Below, piece by piece: positions 8,748 through 17,374 of a stretch of DNA of 64,000 nucleotides. Position 1 is the first letter of the stretch; each line of letters starts with the position of its first letter. The notes below the pieces were generated by a model, which had not been told where the DNA came from, made no database searches, and saw only the letters and a list, made by a program, of their open reading frames with translations. A program made the translations under genes and the position numbers. This DNA is from Brevibacillus_H ginsengisoli (lineage in GTDB: Bacteria; Bacillota; Bacilli; Brevibacillales; Brevibacillaceae). The stretch spans positions 1 to 64,000 of the forward strand of contig NZ_JBNJQR010000011.1 of the NCBI RefSeq assembly GCF_050113715.1. The letters are read 5' to 3'.

Positions 8748-8833
8748 AAAAACTTTTCATATGTTACGATTGGTTTACTCATTATCTGTATGGTAGTTAC
8801 ATCTTAGTTACAAAAAAAGTAAAATCAGAAAGC

Positions 8834-9628
8834 GTGTGGAGCAATTTGTCTGACTTGGAACGAATCATTATCATTACAGGCGGTTCGGGTGGGCTCGGGT
8901 TCGCTTTAGCGAAGCTTTACCTTGCCTCGGGTGACACCGTGATCATAACCGGACGCAATGAAGAGAAGCTAAAAGCGGTCCAACAGAAATTAGGCGCTCC
9001 TTCCCACCTGCACACCTATGTCCTCGACGTTTCGGACAATGAACAGGTTAGACGGTTTGCGGCTTGGGTCAGGGTTCACTTTGAACGGTGCGATCTGCTT
9101 TATAACAATGCGGGTTCAGCTGTCTTCAAGCCGTTTATGGAGATGAGCGTAGATGAAATCAAAGAAACCTTAACGGCTAATTTAGACGGGGTCATTTATA
9201 TGACGCGCGCCTTTTTACCCATGATGATTGAAGCGAATCGCGGGCAAATCGTCAATATTGCTTCGCTCGCGGGCCAAGTAGCTTCTGCCAAAGCTTCTGT
9301 CTATGCGGCGAGCAAGGCAGCCGTCATCCGTTTTAGTGAAGGACTTCGCAACGAGCTGTACCAAACTGGTGTCCAGATCACCTGTGTCCTGCCCGGACCG
9401 ATTGATACCACATTCCTGGATCTTGCCGATACCACTGGTACCTACCGTTCCAAAGTTGGTCGCTTTTTGTTAAAACCAGATAATGCCGCTCGGATCATTC
9501 GACGCGCAGTCGAGACGAAAAAGGACGAAATCGCCTTGCCAGGACGACTGCATCTTCTCTCCATTATTCACCAGTTGCTTCCCGCTTCAATCAAACGCCT
9601 GCTCGCCCCCCTTATTAACCGCAAGTGA
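8834..9628 (+). CDS. short-chain dehydrogenase/reductase
   Basis: 264 residues from a GTG start. Rossmann motif TGGSGGLG, Arg in TGRNEEKL suggesting NADPH, NNAG (YNNAGSA), catalytic Ser in NIASLAG, YAASKAA, and PGPIDT. The C-terminal ~50 residues after the core (basic, ending near ALINRK) resemble the DltE/YqjQ-like subgroup. The start is uncertain: no clear ribosome binding site precedes the GTG at 8834, and a TTG at 8846 with GTGGAG just before it is an alternative. Confidence 0.85.
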   Translation: MWSNLSDLERIIIITGGSGGLGFALAKLYLASGDTVIITGRNEEKLKAVQQKLGAPSHLHTYVLDVSDNEQVRRFAAWVRVHFERCDLLYNNAGSAVFKPFMEMSVDEIKETLTANLDGVIYMTRAFLPMMIEANRGQIVNIASLAGQVASAKASVYAASKAAVIRFSEGLRNELYQTGVQITCVLPGPIDTTFLDLADTTGTYRSKVGRFLLKPDNAARIIRRAVETKKDEIALPGRLHLLSIIHQLLPASIKRLLAPLINRK

Positions 9629-9637
9629 TTAGCTGAG

Positions 9638-10852
9638 CTACCTGAGCTTCTGAAGCGGCTGAAGCGCGAGTAAACCAACAATGAGGCAAGCCAATGAAGA
9701 AACGAGCAATAAATTCATCACCCCAAGAAATTGAATCAGTTGCCCGGAGAGGAAAGCGCCAAGCGGCATTCCGACTCCTGTGATCGTTCGAGCTGAGGTA
9801 AGCACCCGCCCCAACAGATGATCAGGTGTCCCTTTTTGCAAGTACGAGAGGTACAACACATTGTATGGAGCAAAAGCCACTCCGGCAACAAACATAGAGA
9901 CAACACCCACATGAAAGCTCGGCCAAATCGCCAACGGCAGAGTAGTTAACCCCCATAAGAGAATGATGACGGCAAGGCTCGTCCCAATTGGGTATTTCCA
10001 AGTCTTAACGGAGAACCACAGCGAGCCGCATAAGGCCCCGAGAGCCAAGGCTGTCCATAAAAAACCAAGAAGTGTCGCACTCCCTTCCAACTGCTCCTTA
10101 GCGAAAAACGGCAAGGCAACTTCTACTGGCCCATACGCCATGTTGAAAAATAGCGTGATTATCAGCAGCACGATCAAAATCGGGCGTTTTCCTATGTAGT
10201 GGTATCCAGTCACCAGGTCTTGCCACATGCTTTGGGTTGGGCGTTGATTGGGATTAGTCTGTTGGGTATTGACAGTTGCAATCCCCTTCATCTTATAAAA
10301 GCAAATGGCACAAAGGAAAAAACTGATCGCGTCTAAAAGCAGAACGATCACCTCGCCAAAATAACCAATCATCATCCCAGCCAACGCGGGTCCAACCAAA
10401 TAAACCAGCTGCCATTGGCTTTGCATCAAAGAATTCGCTTTGGTTAACTGCTCTTTATCCTGTACAAACGAAGGAAGAATCGTTTGAGCCCCCGCCGAAC
10501 TAATGGGTGCCAGCATCCCCAGAACAGCAACCAACACAATCACGATCCATGCCGGAGGATGAAGGATCATCACTAACGCAATAATTGCTAGCAACAAACT
10601 CCCCCGAATCAAATTATCCGCAATAACAAGAATCCGTCGATTCCACCTGTCCAACAAGACACCAATAAAGAGCCCTGCAATTACACCCGGAAATAAATAA
10701 GCCATGACCATACTCCCAACGATTGCAGGTGAATGAGTCTCTCGCATCATCAACCACGTTAATCCCATCCATCCCATTTGATCGCCCAGCGCAGAGAGAA
10801 TCAGTCCACTCCAATACCATCGGAAAGAAGGAATTCTCCAGATTGAGTTCAT
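9638..10852 (-). CDS. MFS transporter
   Basis: 404 residues with about 12 membrane spans. N-terminal W-R-I-P-S-F-R-W motif and loop LLDRWNRR between helices 2 and 3 place it in the MFS_3 (EntS/MefA-like) group of exporters for macrolides or siderophores. Substrate not decided by sequence. AAGGAGGG before the ATG. Converges with the SDR gene with only 9 bases between the stops and no obvious terminator there. Confidence 0.88.
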   Translation of the reverse strand: MNSIWRIPSFRWYWSGLILSALGDQMGWMGLTWLMMRETHSPAIVGSMVMAYLFPGVIAGLFIGVLLDRWNRRILVIADNLIRGSLLLAIIALVMILHPPAWIVIVLVAVLGMLAPISSAGAQTILPSFVQDKEQLTKANSLMQSQWQLVYLVGPALAGMMIGYFGEVIVLLLDAISFFLCAICFYKMKGIATVNTQQTNPNQRPTQSMWQDLVTGYHYIGKRPILIVLLIITLFFNMAYGPVEVALPFFAKEQLEGSATLLGFLWTALALGALCGSLWFSVKTWKYPIGTSLAVIILLWGLTTLPLAIWPSFHVGVVSMFVAGVAFAPYNVLYLSYLQKGTPDHLLGRVLTSARTITGVGMPLGAFLSGQLIQFLGVMNLLLVSSLACLIVGLLALQPLQKLR

Positions 10853-10942
10853 GATTTAACCCTCCTTATGAAATGAAAAGATTCACGTAGAATATTTTAA
10901 CACTTTTTCAATTATTTTGTATGATAAATTTAGAAAATTAAA

Positions 10943-10973
10943 TAAAAAAGACCCATTCCATTATTGGAGGGTC
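10943..10973 (-). terminator. terminator of the EamA gene
   Basis: GACCC...GGGTC arms plus inner TCCA/TGGA (10950-10973), followed on the minus strand by six T. Confidence 0.72.
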
Positions 10974-11009
10974 CAAGTAAACTTTTTTGGTTTCGCAGGA
11001 AAAGAATGT

Positions 11010-11945
11010 CTACCGAGTTTCCGTTCCCAGATGTTGTGAGCGTCGGTTTGAGGGCTTTCGTCCAGCCACAAATACTCCACTTAAAATAAGCACCAGTCCC
11101 GCAAGCAACGTCCAGTGAATCGTTTCGTGCAGGATGAGGAATCCCCATAGGATCGCAGTCCCCGGCACGAGGTAGGTAACCATCGAGGCAAACTCCGGAC
11201 TTCCCGCTTGAATGAGATGATAGAACAAGATGTAGGCGACTCCTGAGCCAAGTACGCCAAGCCCCAGCAAGGCTAACCAAACCGTACTATCTGTGGCAAA
11301 CGGAACGAACGATATATGCTCATAGCTAAAAGCGACAATCCCGCTTCCCACCGAACAGACGAGCAGCGTTCCTAAAGCGGACTGAAACATCGTGAGACCA
11401 ACCAGGTACTTCTTGCTTACCTGTGAAGAAATCCCGTAACAAAGCGTAGCGACGAGCATGGCAATAAAACCAACCATGTCAACGGAAACGATCCGGGCCG
11501 GATTAATATCTAGCAGGACAAGAATACCAGCAAAGCCTGTGATCATCCCCAACCACTGATTGCGATTGGCCTTGACAGAAAAGAATAACACCCCAATAAT
11601 CATCGTCCATAAGGGAGTGGTTGCATTCAATACGGAAGCCATGCTGCTTGTTACTCTCGTCTCGCTAAAGGCGATGAGGGACCAGGGAATGGCGGTGTTG
11701 AACAAGCCTACAATCAGCATAGGTTTCCACGGGATTCGTTTGAAATGAAAGTTTTGTTTCATGAAGAACATGATGGTCAGAATGGTCAAGACTCCGAACC
11801 CGGATCGAAGAAAAGCGATGGACCACGGGCCAAAGTGACTCAAGAGAACTTTAATAAAAAAGAAGGAACCACCCCAAATTAAACTTAACAATCCCAAAGC
11901 TAGATACATACCTCGCGGCAAGGTAATCCCTACTTTCTTCTCCAT
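11010..11945 (-). CDS. EamA (DMT) family transporter
   Basis: 311 residues, ten hydrophobic spans arranged as two EamA repeats; first repeat opens with LGLLSLIWGGSFFFIK, second with GFIAMLVATLCYGISS. Probable metabolite or drug exporter of the RhaT/YdcZ-like group. The ribosome binding site of the annotated ATG is weak. Divergent from the ArsR-type regulator. Confidence 0.87.
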   Translation of the reverse strand: MEKKVGITLPRGMYLALGLLSLIWGGSFFFIKVLLSHFGPWSIAFLRSGFGVLTILTIMFFMKQNFHFKRIPWKPMLIVGLFNTAIPWSLIAFSETRVTSSMASVLNATTPLWTMIIGVLFFSVKANRNQWLGMITGFAGILVLLDINPARIVSVDMVGFIAMLVATLCYGISSQVSKKYLVGLTMFQSALGTLLVCSVGSGIVAFSYEHISFVPFATDSTVWLALLGLGVLGSGVAYILFYHLIQAGSPEFASMVTYLVPGTAILWGFLILHETIHWTLLAGLVLILSGVFVAGRKPSNRRSQHLGTETR

Positions 11946-12043
11946 TTCACAGGTCTTGAGGACCCAAGTTTGTTTATTGTATCACGTTTTTGGAATTGAT
12001 TGAAAAATCAGCTTGTGTAAACGCTCTTTCAAGTGTTACAATA

Positions 12044-12082
12044 CGTTCAAGAATATTTGAACGTTAATTAACACGTGAACGT
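12044..12082. promoter_or_regulatory. operator-like repeats upstream of the ArsR-type gene
   Basis: A perfect palindrome CGTTCAA-GAATAT-TTGAACG (12044-12063) is followed by a further GTGAACGTT half at 12075-12083, repeating the right arm TTGAACGTT. The repeats lie about 40-80 bases before the regulator's ATG and probably overlap its promoter, which suggests autoregulation. Confidence 0.5.
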
Positions 12083-12121
12083 TTTATCTTTTTAGTAGGT
12101 CTTACGAAACTGGAGGATTCG

Positions 12122-12814
12122 ATGAAAAAATACTTCGTTATAGAGACACCAGAACAATTGAAAGCCCTCAGCGATCCATTGCGAATCCAGATCATCGTCA
12201 TGCTGATTAAAGAGGAGCTAACCGGAAAACAAATCGGAGAGCTGCTGGGGCACTCTGCCTCTCGTATCCATTATCATTTAAAGGAATTGGAGGCGCATGG
12301 CTTTGTCAGCGTCAATCGCACGGAGGAAAAGAATGGAATTATCCAGAAATTCTATCGCGCAACCGCTCTTGACTTTGTCGTCAGCGAAGAGCTCCTCCCC
12401 CATATTCAGGAGGATACGATGGTTGGGCAAGAAATTATCATCAATCATCTTCGGCAGTCCACCTCGCGTGTGTATAAAGCTCCCGAGGAGTCCTTTCGAT
12501 TGTTTGCCAATCAGGAAGCGAAGCCACCTCTTCTTTCAGTGGCAGGAGAATTCAAACTCCCACGCCCCGTCATCCATGAATGGCTCAAGAAATACGAGGA
12601 ATTACGACAGGAGTTAAACCAACTGGAAAAAGAATATGCCAACAAGATTGCATCACAGGAAGCAGAAGATCTAAACGAGATATTTTATATGCTGAACATC
12701 GGATTTATGACGAATGAGCAGTTGTTTATCTCTGATGATCAGATTCTGCCGGAAGAGTACGAGAAGGTCACTCCTATAGTGGTCAAGAAACGCACGCGAG
12801 AAAAGAAAGGATGA
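12122..12814 (+). CDS. ArsR-type winged-helix transcriptional regulator
   Basis: 230 residues. The first ~90 form a winged helix: LKALSDPLRIQIIVML, then TGKQIGELLGHSASRIHYH as recognition helix, then a wing. The rest is a helical effector/dimer region with no Cys cluster, so it is not a thiol metal sensor. It lies 7 bases before an MFS gene, so it most likely controls that exporter. Ribosome binding site TGGAGG. Confidence 0.85.
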   Translation: MKKYFVIETPEQLKALSDPLRIQIIVMLIKEELTGKQIGELLGHSASRIHYHLKELEAHGFVSVNRTEEKNGIIQKFYRATALDFVVSEELLPHIQEDTMVGQEIIINHLRQSTSRVYKAPEESFRLFANQEAKPPLLSVAGEFKLPRPVIHEWLKKYEELRQELNQLEKEYANKIASQEAEDLNEIFYMLNIGFMTNEQLFISDDQILPEEYEKVTPIVVKKRTREKKG

Positions 12815-12821
12815 ATAGGTG

Positions 12822-14120
12822 ATGCAATTGCAAGCGAATGTCGCGGAAGTACCTGTCTGGAGAAATCGGAATTTTATCAGTTTGTGGCTGGGAACCGTTT
12901 GTTCGGCTGTCGGTGATTCTTCTATTTATATTTTGTTATCGTGGTTCATTGTCGATGTTACCGGATCTGAAGCGGTCCTCGGCACCGCATTGCTCTGTAT
13001 GTCCCTGCCCCGGCTGGTTTTCATGCTGTTTGGCGGGGTGATAGCGGACCGGTTTAATCGCAAACTGGTTCTCGGTCTCTCCTTGATGGCGAGGGCCATT
13101 GTCATTGGCTTGTTCAGTCTCTTTCTCTTAGCTGGTGAGAATGAATGGCTTGCTCCCGCTATTTATGTGATGTCCGTGGCATTCGGGATAGTCGACTCGT
13201 TCTTCTGGCCTGCTCGAAGTTCTATTGTTCCTCAAGTAATTCCCAAAGAGCGTCTGTCCACCGCCAACAGTATCATGGAAACCTCCCAGCAGGTAAGCAA
13301 TATCATTGGTCCGCTGTTTGCTTCCCTGTTGCTTTACTCCAAAAACTATCCGCTCATGTTTGCTACCATTGCCGCCGTGTTTCTTCTGAGCGTAATTGCC
13401 ATCCTCTCGTTACGTATCACTCACATCTCTGATGAAAGACCGAATCAATCAGCCGCCTCCTCCATAGTTCACGACACGTTGGAAGGAATTCGCTACGTTA
13501 AACCCATTCGCTCAATTGTGATTATTCTGTTCATTTCTTTGTTTTTTAACGTGACGTTTATGGGGCCGCTGTCCATTGGTCTTCCTATGCTGATTAAACA
13601 AATGAGCTGGGACGGAACTTTTTTTGGATACTTACAAGGAGCGATCGGTGTAGGGGCGATCATTGGAGCGCTCATCACAGGGCTTTCGAAAGGATTCCGC
13701 GGTTACTACAATCCAATTATTCCATTGTTCGCAGGTCTAATTGGAATGGCGATGGTCGGGGTTAGCTTCATGTCGAGTCTCCCCTATGGATTAGGGGCCA
13801 TGCTCATGATTGGCATATGCTTAAGTATCATCAACATCCCGATTTTCACCTATATTCAAACCATTGTAGAGGATCGCATGCTTGGACGTGTCATGTCTTT
13901 ACTCACCCTGATGTCTTCAGGATTAGGGCCAGTCAGTTACGCGATGTCCGCCTTCCTCTTGCAGCAGCACCTAGCGACACCTGATCTGTTGATTATGGGC
14001 GGAGGTATTTGCATGGCGATGATGGGCTTTTCTACCATCTTGTTGAAGGATCTTCGCCAGATGGAACAGCATCCGGCTTGGAGACAAGTACACGCCAAAA
14101 CCAATCAGGAAGCATCGTAA
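12822..14120 (+). CDS. MFS transporter in operon with ArsR-type regulator
   Basis: 432 residues, about 12 spans, MFS_3 type: FISLWLGTVCSAVGDSS in helix 1 and VIADRFNRK in the 2-3 loop. Start ATG at 12822 (GAAAGG 11 bases upstream); a GTG immediately before it is also in frame. Translational coupling with the regulator is likely. A drug or metabolite exporter induced by its own substrate is a reasonable guess. Confidence 0.88.
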   Translation: MQLQANVAEVPVWRNRNFISLWLGTVCSAVGDSSIYILLSWFIVDVTGSEAVLGTALLCMSLPRLVFMLFGGVIADRFNRKLVLGLSLMARAIVIGLFSLFLLAGENEWLAPAIYVMSVAFGIVDSFFWPARSSIVPQVIPKERLSTANSIMETSQQVSNIIGPLFASLLLYSKNYPLMFATIAAVFLLSVIAILSLRITHISDERPNQSAASSIVHDTLEGIRYVKPIRSIVIILFISLFFNVTFMGPLSIGLPMLIKQMSWDGTFFGYLQGAIGVGAIIGALITGLSKGFRGYYNPIIPLFAGLIGMAMVGVSFMSSLPYGLGAMLMIGICLSIINIPIFTYIQTIVEDRMLGRVMSLLTLMSSGLGPVSYAMSAFLLQQHLATPDLLIMGGGICMAMMGFSTILLKDLRQMEQHPAWRQVHAKTNQEAS

Positions 14121-14156
14121 ACCACAAATCAATCTTTACAACCTACAAAATAAAAT

Positions 14157-14191
14157 AAACGGGCTCTCCCCTCAGGGATGGGCCCGTTTTT
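14157..14191. terminator. bidirectional terminator
   Basis: AAACGGGC / GCCCGTTT arms with an inner CCCCTCAGGG part and T run; shared by the converging MFS and NosL genes. Confidence 0.83.
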
Positions 14192-14197
14192 AACTCA

Positions 14198-14860
14198 TTA
14201 ATGTTTTGGCGTAGGCGCTTGTGGCTGTTGCATATTCGTTGGCATGTTGTTCATTGGCATCTTCATTTTGCCATTCATTTTTGCTTTGTAGCGCTCTTGG
14301 GCTTTTGTATCCAGATCTTTCCAGGATGAAAGAGCAGCGTGCTGTGCCTTATTTTCTTTGATAAATTTGGCTGCCGATGCTTTATCTTTGAAGACGGCAT
14401 AGCCGTAGTGCATCGGTGTTTTTATTTCACTGGAGACAAGGGTTGCCTTGGAAGCCAAGAACCACTCTTTCGTATAATAATCACGCACCCAAATGGCTTT
14501 AACGGGTTTGGTTTGCGTATGTTTATAATTCATCATACATCCCAGATCGTCAAAAAATAAGTTCTTCCCATCCGCTGTAACTACCTGAGCAATAAATTGT
14601 CCCATCTCATGACCTTTGCCGTAAACTTCCATTTTGCAAAGACCACATTCTTCTTTTACAGCCGGTTCGGTTGGCGACAGTTGTTGTACCGCTTGGTTAT
14701 TGGTCGGCAGTGGTTTAGCCGCCGGTTGTGAAACAGGAGTTGATGGAGATTTAGCTGACCCTGCGGCTTCCACTAACAAGCCGCTCCCCCCGATCAGACT
14801 GATACTGACAAGTCCCGCTACCATCATTTTAGACCAATTAAGTGCTTTTCCCGAATACAT
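14198..14860 (-). CDS. NosL-domain secreted protein, Met-rich C terminus
   Basis: 220 residues. N-terminal signal peptide (helix about 11-32, AEA-like cleavage near residue 33), Pro/Ser/Thr-rich linker, NosL domain from about 70 with ECGLCKM (Cys72, Cys75), FFDDLGCMM (Cys108) and MHYGYAVF, then a C-terminal stretch with many Met and His. NosL binds Cu(I) and delivers copper to nitrous oxide reductase; here no nos genes are nearby, so it may serve another copper enzyme or copper defence. It lacks a lipobox Cys at the cleavage site. AAGGAGG before the ATG. Confidence 0.82.
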   Translation of the reverse strand: MYSGKALNWSKMMVAGLVSISLIGGSGLLVEAAGSAKSPSTPVSQPAAKPLPTNNQAVQQLSPTEPAVKEECGLCKMEVYGKGHEMGQFIAQVVTADGKNLFFDDLGCMMNYKHTQTKPVKAIWVRDYYTKEWFLASKATLVSSEIKTPMHYGYAVFKDKASAAKFIKENKAQHAALSSWKDLDTKAQERYKAKMNGKMKMPMNNMPTNMQQPQAPTPKH

Positions 14861-14991
14861 GTAAGATCCTCCTTAGATTCCGGTGTTCAACTCCGCTTTG
14901 TCAAATCTAGTATAAAATCCCAGTACTCAAAGCGCATGACTCAACCTAGCTATCTTTCAACCAAAAAAATCAACAAATTCGTGAACAACGG

Positions 14992-15030
14992 ACAAAAAAC
15001 ACCTCCGTTCACAAAAAAACAGAGGTGTTT
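14992..15030 (-). terminator. terminator of codY
   Basis: AAACACCTC / GAGGTGTTT arms (14997-15005, 15022-15030) with a T run on the minus strand. Confidence 0.85.
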
Positions 15031-15062
15031 CGCAGGTCGATTATGCAGGTAAGACTATTCGA

Positions 15063-15833
15063 TTACGATGTCTTCCATTTCGCCAATTCGGTTTGGAATT
15101 TATCGTTTAAAACTTTAATATATGTACCTTTCATCCCGAGTGAGCGAGATTCCAACACACCTGCACTCGCTAGTTTGCGCAATGCGTTGACGATGACCGA
15201 ACGAGTTAGTCCAGCTTGGTCCGCAAGTTGACTCGCCACCAATAACCCTTCTTTGGAATCGAGTTGCTCCATGATTTTTTCAATGGCAATCTGTTCGCTG
15301 TAAGACAAGGAAGAGAGCGCAATTTTAGCAAAAGTTTTCTCGCGCACTTCACTTTCAATTTCTTCTGTACGGTGACGAACGATTTTCATTCCGATTACGG
15401 TTGCGCCAATCTCAGACAAGATCAGGTCTTCTGTATCAAAGACTCCGAAAGCGCGCAGGAGTACCAAGGTACCCAGACGGCCACCACCCGCGATAATCGG
15501 CACAATAGTCGTCATCATGTGCGGGAACAAGCCTGTCCACTCAGATGCCAGCATACTGTAGGCACTATCGGTACCGACGTTCGCCAGAGATGAATTCACT
15601 TCCAACAGCTTGTAGGTGTAATCCTTTGGCAGGATACTTTTGCTTTCGTCCTGCAGACTGAATTCTTGAGAGTACCCACTACCGAGAATGATGCCGTCCG
15701 AGGTGATGATGTACACGTTACTCGCAACCACTTCAGATAAAAGCTTGGCGATTTCCTGATAGCTAACTCCGCTGCCTCCCATGGTCTTTTGCAACATCGT
15801 ATTAATTCTTCTTGTTTTTTCTAATAGATTCAT
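15063..15833 (-). CDS. codY: CodY family global regulator
   Basis: 256 residues (Bacillus subtilis CodY 259). N-terminal GAF domain (about 1-155), then winged helix with the nearly invariant LLVASQLADQAGLTRSVIV and the wing SLGMKGTYIKVLN. CodY represses amino-acid uptake and biosynthesis, motility and other stationary-phase genes when GTP and branched-chain amino acids are high. From memory of the B. subtilis protein, the effector-pocket segment (Arg61, Met65, Phe71, Pro99 region) is not conserved here, while the DNA-binding half is. It also stands alone rather than after hslVU. It could therefore be a paralogue. A CodY-like box lies in its own leader. Confidence 0.9.
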   Translation of the reverse strand: MNLLEKTRRINTMLQKTMGGSGVSYQEIAKLLSEVVASNVYIITSDGIILGSGYSQEFSLQDESKSILPKDYTYKLLEVNSSLANVGTDSAYSMLASEWTGLFPHMMTTIVPIIAGGGRLGTLVLLRAFGVFDTEDLILSEIGATVIGMKIVRHRTEEIESEVREKTFAKIALSSLSYSEQIAIEKIMEQLDSKEGLLVASQLADQAGLTRSVIVNALRKLASAGVLESRSLGMKGTYIKVLNDKFQTELAKWKTS

Positions 15834-15869
15834 TTGGAAAATTCCTCCTCTTTACTTTCATGCTCACAG

Positions 15870-15884
15870 TATTGTCAGAAAAAT
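15870..15884 (-). promoter_or_regulatory. putative CodY box in the codY leader
   Basis: Minus strand ATTTTTCTGACAATA matches the CodY box AATTTTCWGAAAATT at 12 of 15 positions, about 37 bases before the codY ATG. This suggests autoregulation. Confidence 0.5.
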
Positions 15885-15904
15885 GCCGTCATATACATGG
15901 GGGA

Positions 15905-15948
15905 GAAAAGTTTAATCACTTTGCCTCTGTATAGCAATTAAACTTTCC
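15905..15948 (-). repeat. 44-base hairpin repeat, copy A
   Basis: Near-perfect hairpin with outer arms GGAAAGT/ACTTTTC and TTAAT/ATTAA. It matches the copy at 60042-60085 at 36 of 44 positions in the same orientation, with a compensated base-pair change in the stem. On the minus strand it directly follows the terminator of the Crp/Fnr gene and precedes codY; it may also carry a codY promoter (TTGCTA, 17, TAAACT). Confidence 0.75.
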
Positions 15949-15952
15949 AATA

Positions 15953-15992
15953 AAAAAAGAACAGCTTGCCAACACATGGCAACTGTTCTTTT
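15953..15992 (-). terminator. terminator of the Crp/Fnr-like gene
   Basis: AAAAGAACAG / CTGTTCTTTT arms with inner TTGCCA/TGGCAA; T run on both sides. The stem begins at the stop codon of the gene. Confidence 0.85.
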
Positions 15993-16494
15993 ATACGTGC
16001 TTCATTTCTTTTAATAGCCGATTCACGGTTTCACGACGAACTCCGATCAGTTGTCCGATCTCTTCTTGGGTCAACAGCTCGCGAATCGGGGTTCTGCCGA
16101 AATTCCCCTGGAACCATTCATACAATAACTGTAGTCGTTCTCTTGGGGTTACGGCTGTTAATTGATCAATTCGCTGCTGCATAGTACGAAGCTTGCTCTG
16201 CAACAACAAGGCGACATCCCGGTATTGTTCGGGGTTCTTCTCCAACGTTTTGTACCATTGATCTGCGGGAATGACTTCGATTTCACTGGTCATTACAGCG
16301 ATGGCCGTTCCGTGATAATCCTTTGGGGTAAGCAATGAGTGATGGGGAAAGACTTCTCCAGGAAGTAGAAGATTAAACAGAAACATCGATCCGTCTTCCT
16401 GTATGCGTGTAACCTTGCACAACCCACTGCGCAATTTATAGAGGGGGCCGGTATCACCCTGGCGGAAAAGCACCTCTCCCTTATGTAGAATCAT
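15991..16494 (-). CDS. short Crp/Fnr family regulator
   Basis: 167 residues. The cyclic-nucleotide-like beta roll begins directly at KGEVLFRQGDTG, so the ~25 residues that usually precede it are missing; the HTH (LTQEEIGQLIGVRRETVNRL) is present but the protein ends 6 residues after the recognition helix, without the usual wing strands. No Cys cluster for Fe-S or heme is seen. The ATG at 16494 is preferred over the GTG at 16503 because GAGGTG lies 6 bases before it. Five bases after spo0M, so probably co-transcribed. Confidence 0.82.
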   Translation of the reverse strand: MILHKGEVLFRQGDTGPLYKLRSGLCKVTRIQEDGSMFLFNLLLPGEVFPHHSLLTPKDYHGTAIAVMTSEIEVIPADQWYKTLEKNPEQYRDVALLLQSKLRTMQQRIDQLTAVTPRERLQLLYEWFQGNFGRTPIRELLTQEEIGQLIGVRRETVNRLLKEMKHV

Positions 16495-16499
16495 TCGTC

Positions 16500-17279
16500 T
16501 CACCTCTTGACTGATACGCGGATCATTTCGTCGATGTACTCCGCTAATTGGGTTCGTGGACGCTTCAGCTCTGCCTCGGTTACGTGAAATCGCAAATAAC
16601 GTTCATCCATGTTAAACGCTTCTTCCCTTGCTACCAAAAAACCGCGCGCCCTCTTATCCAACTCTATATACACATCCAACTCAGCATCCTTCAGGAAGAA
16701 CACAACCTCCAATTCCTCCAAGCGACTGCGATACTCACCAGTCGGACGAAACTCGAACTCTTGCACAAACGGAAAATTGCGTCCCAGAAGACGATTGTAC
16801 TCACAATCCACCTTAAACAGCTGGAATCCAATGTCCCCAATGGCGCCTAAAACATGTTCCATAAGCGGATGCGGAAGCACCTGAATGAAATCAGAGTCTC
16901 CAGGATCGATGGCATTCTTAATATCCAGTCCAGTCCGTATATACACAGGTTGTCTGCCCATCGTTAACGGCGTTTCATAGGGAAGCGGGAACGAGAATGT
17001 CAGGACCTTCTCCTCTTTTGGCTTCAGTTTGAATTTGGTCGACAGCAACTGCTTGGCCAGAATGCACTCTTCTTTTCCTTTTTTGTTATCATGCTCGCGC
17101 TCGTAGTGAGTAATCACATACATATATATATCGTCGATTTCTTGTTCGATTTCTCCGCCTTCCATATGCACTTCTCCAGTGATCATCTCCCCTGGAATTA
17201 ACCGATCATTGTGCAACCTTGCGTCTACCTTGGCGGAGCCTACTCCGACACTTGCTAGAATCTTTTTAAAAAATGACAT
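16500..17279 (-). CDS. spo0M: sporulation-control protein Spo0M
   Basis: 259 residues, arrestin-like SpoOM family (PF07070). N-terminal MSFFKKILASVGVGSAKVD is typical, followed by the double beta-sandwich with PGEMITGEVHMEGG. Spo0M modulates the phosphorelay and cell-stage control at the start of sporulation in Bacillus subtilis. AAGGAGAG before the ATG. It lies downstream of the sporulation genes ytrH-ytrI with a 95-base gap. Confidence 0.93.
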   Translation of the reverse strand: MSFFKKILASVGVGSAKVDARLHNDRLIPGEMITGEVHMEGGEIEQEIDDIYMYVITHYEREHDNKKGKEECILAKQLLSTKFKLKPKEEKVLTFSFPLPYETPLTMGRQPVYIRTGLDIKNAIDPGDSDFIQVLPHPLMEHVLGAIGDIGFQLFKVDCEYNRLLGRNFPFVQEFEFRPTGEYRSRLEELEVVFFLKDAELDVYIELDKRARGFLVAREEAFNMDERYLRFHVTEAELKRPRTQLAEYIDEMIRVSVKR

Positions 17280-17374
17280 GAAACTCTCTCCTTACGAGCA
17301 TTTTCATCTTCACGAGGTTCGTAATCACTTCTTTTGTCTATTACGATCTGTAGTTGTTTGTGGTTTCAGTCTGC

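Noticed and set aside
12016..12029. cre-like sequence TGTAAACGCTCTTT
   Set aside because: 12 of 14 matches but the conserved final CA is missing; listed only as a weak possibility, not as a CcpA site.
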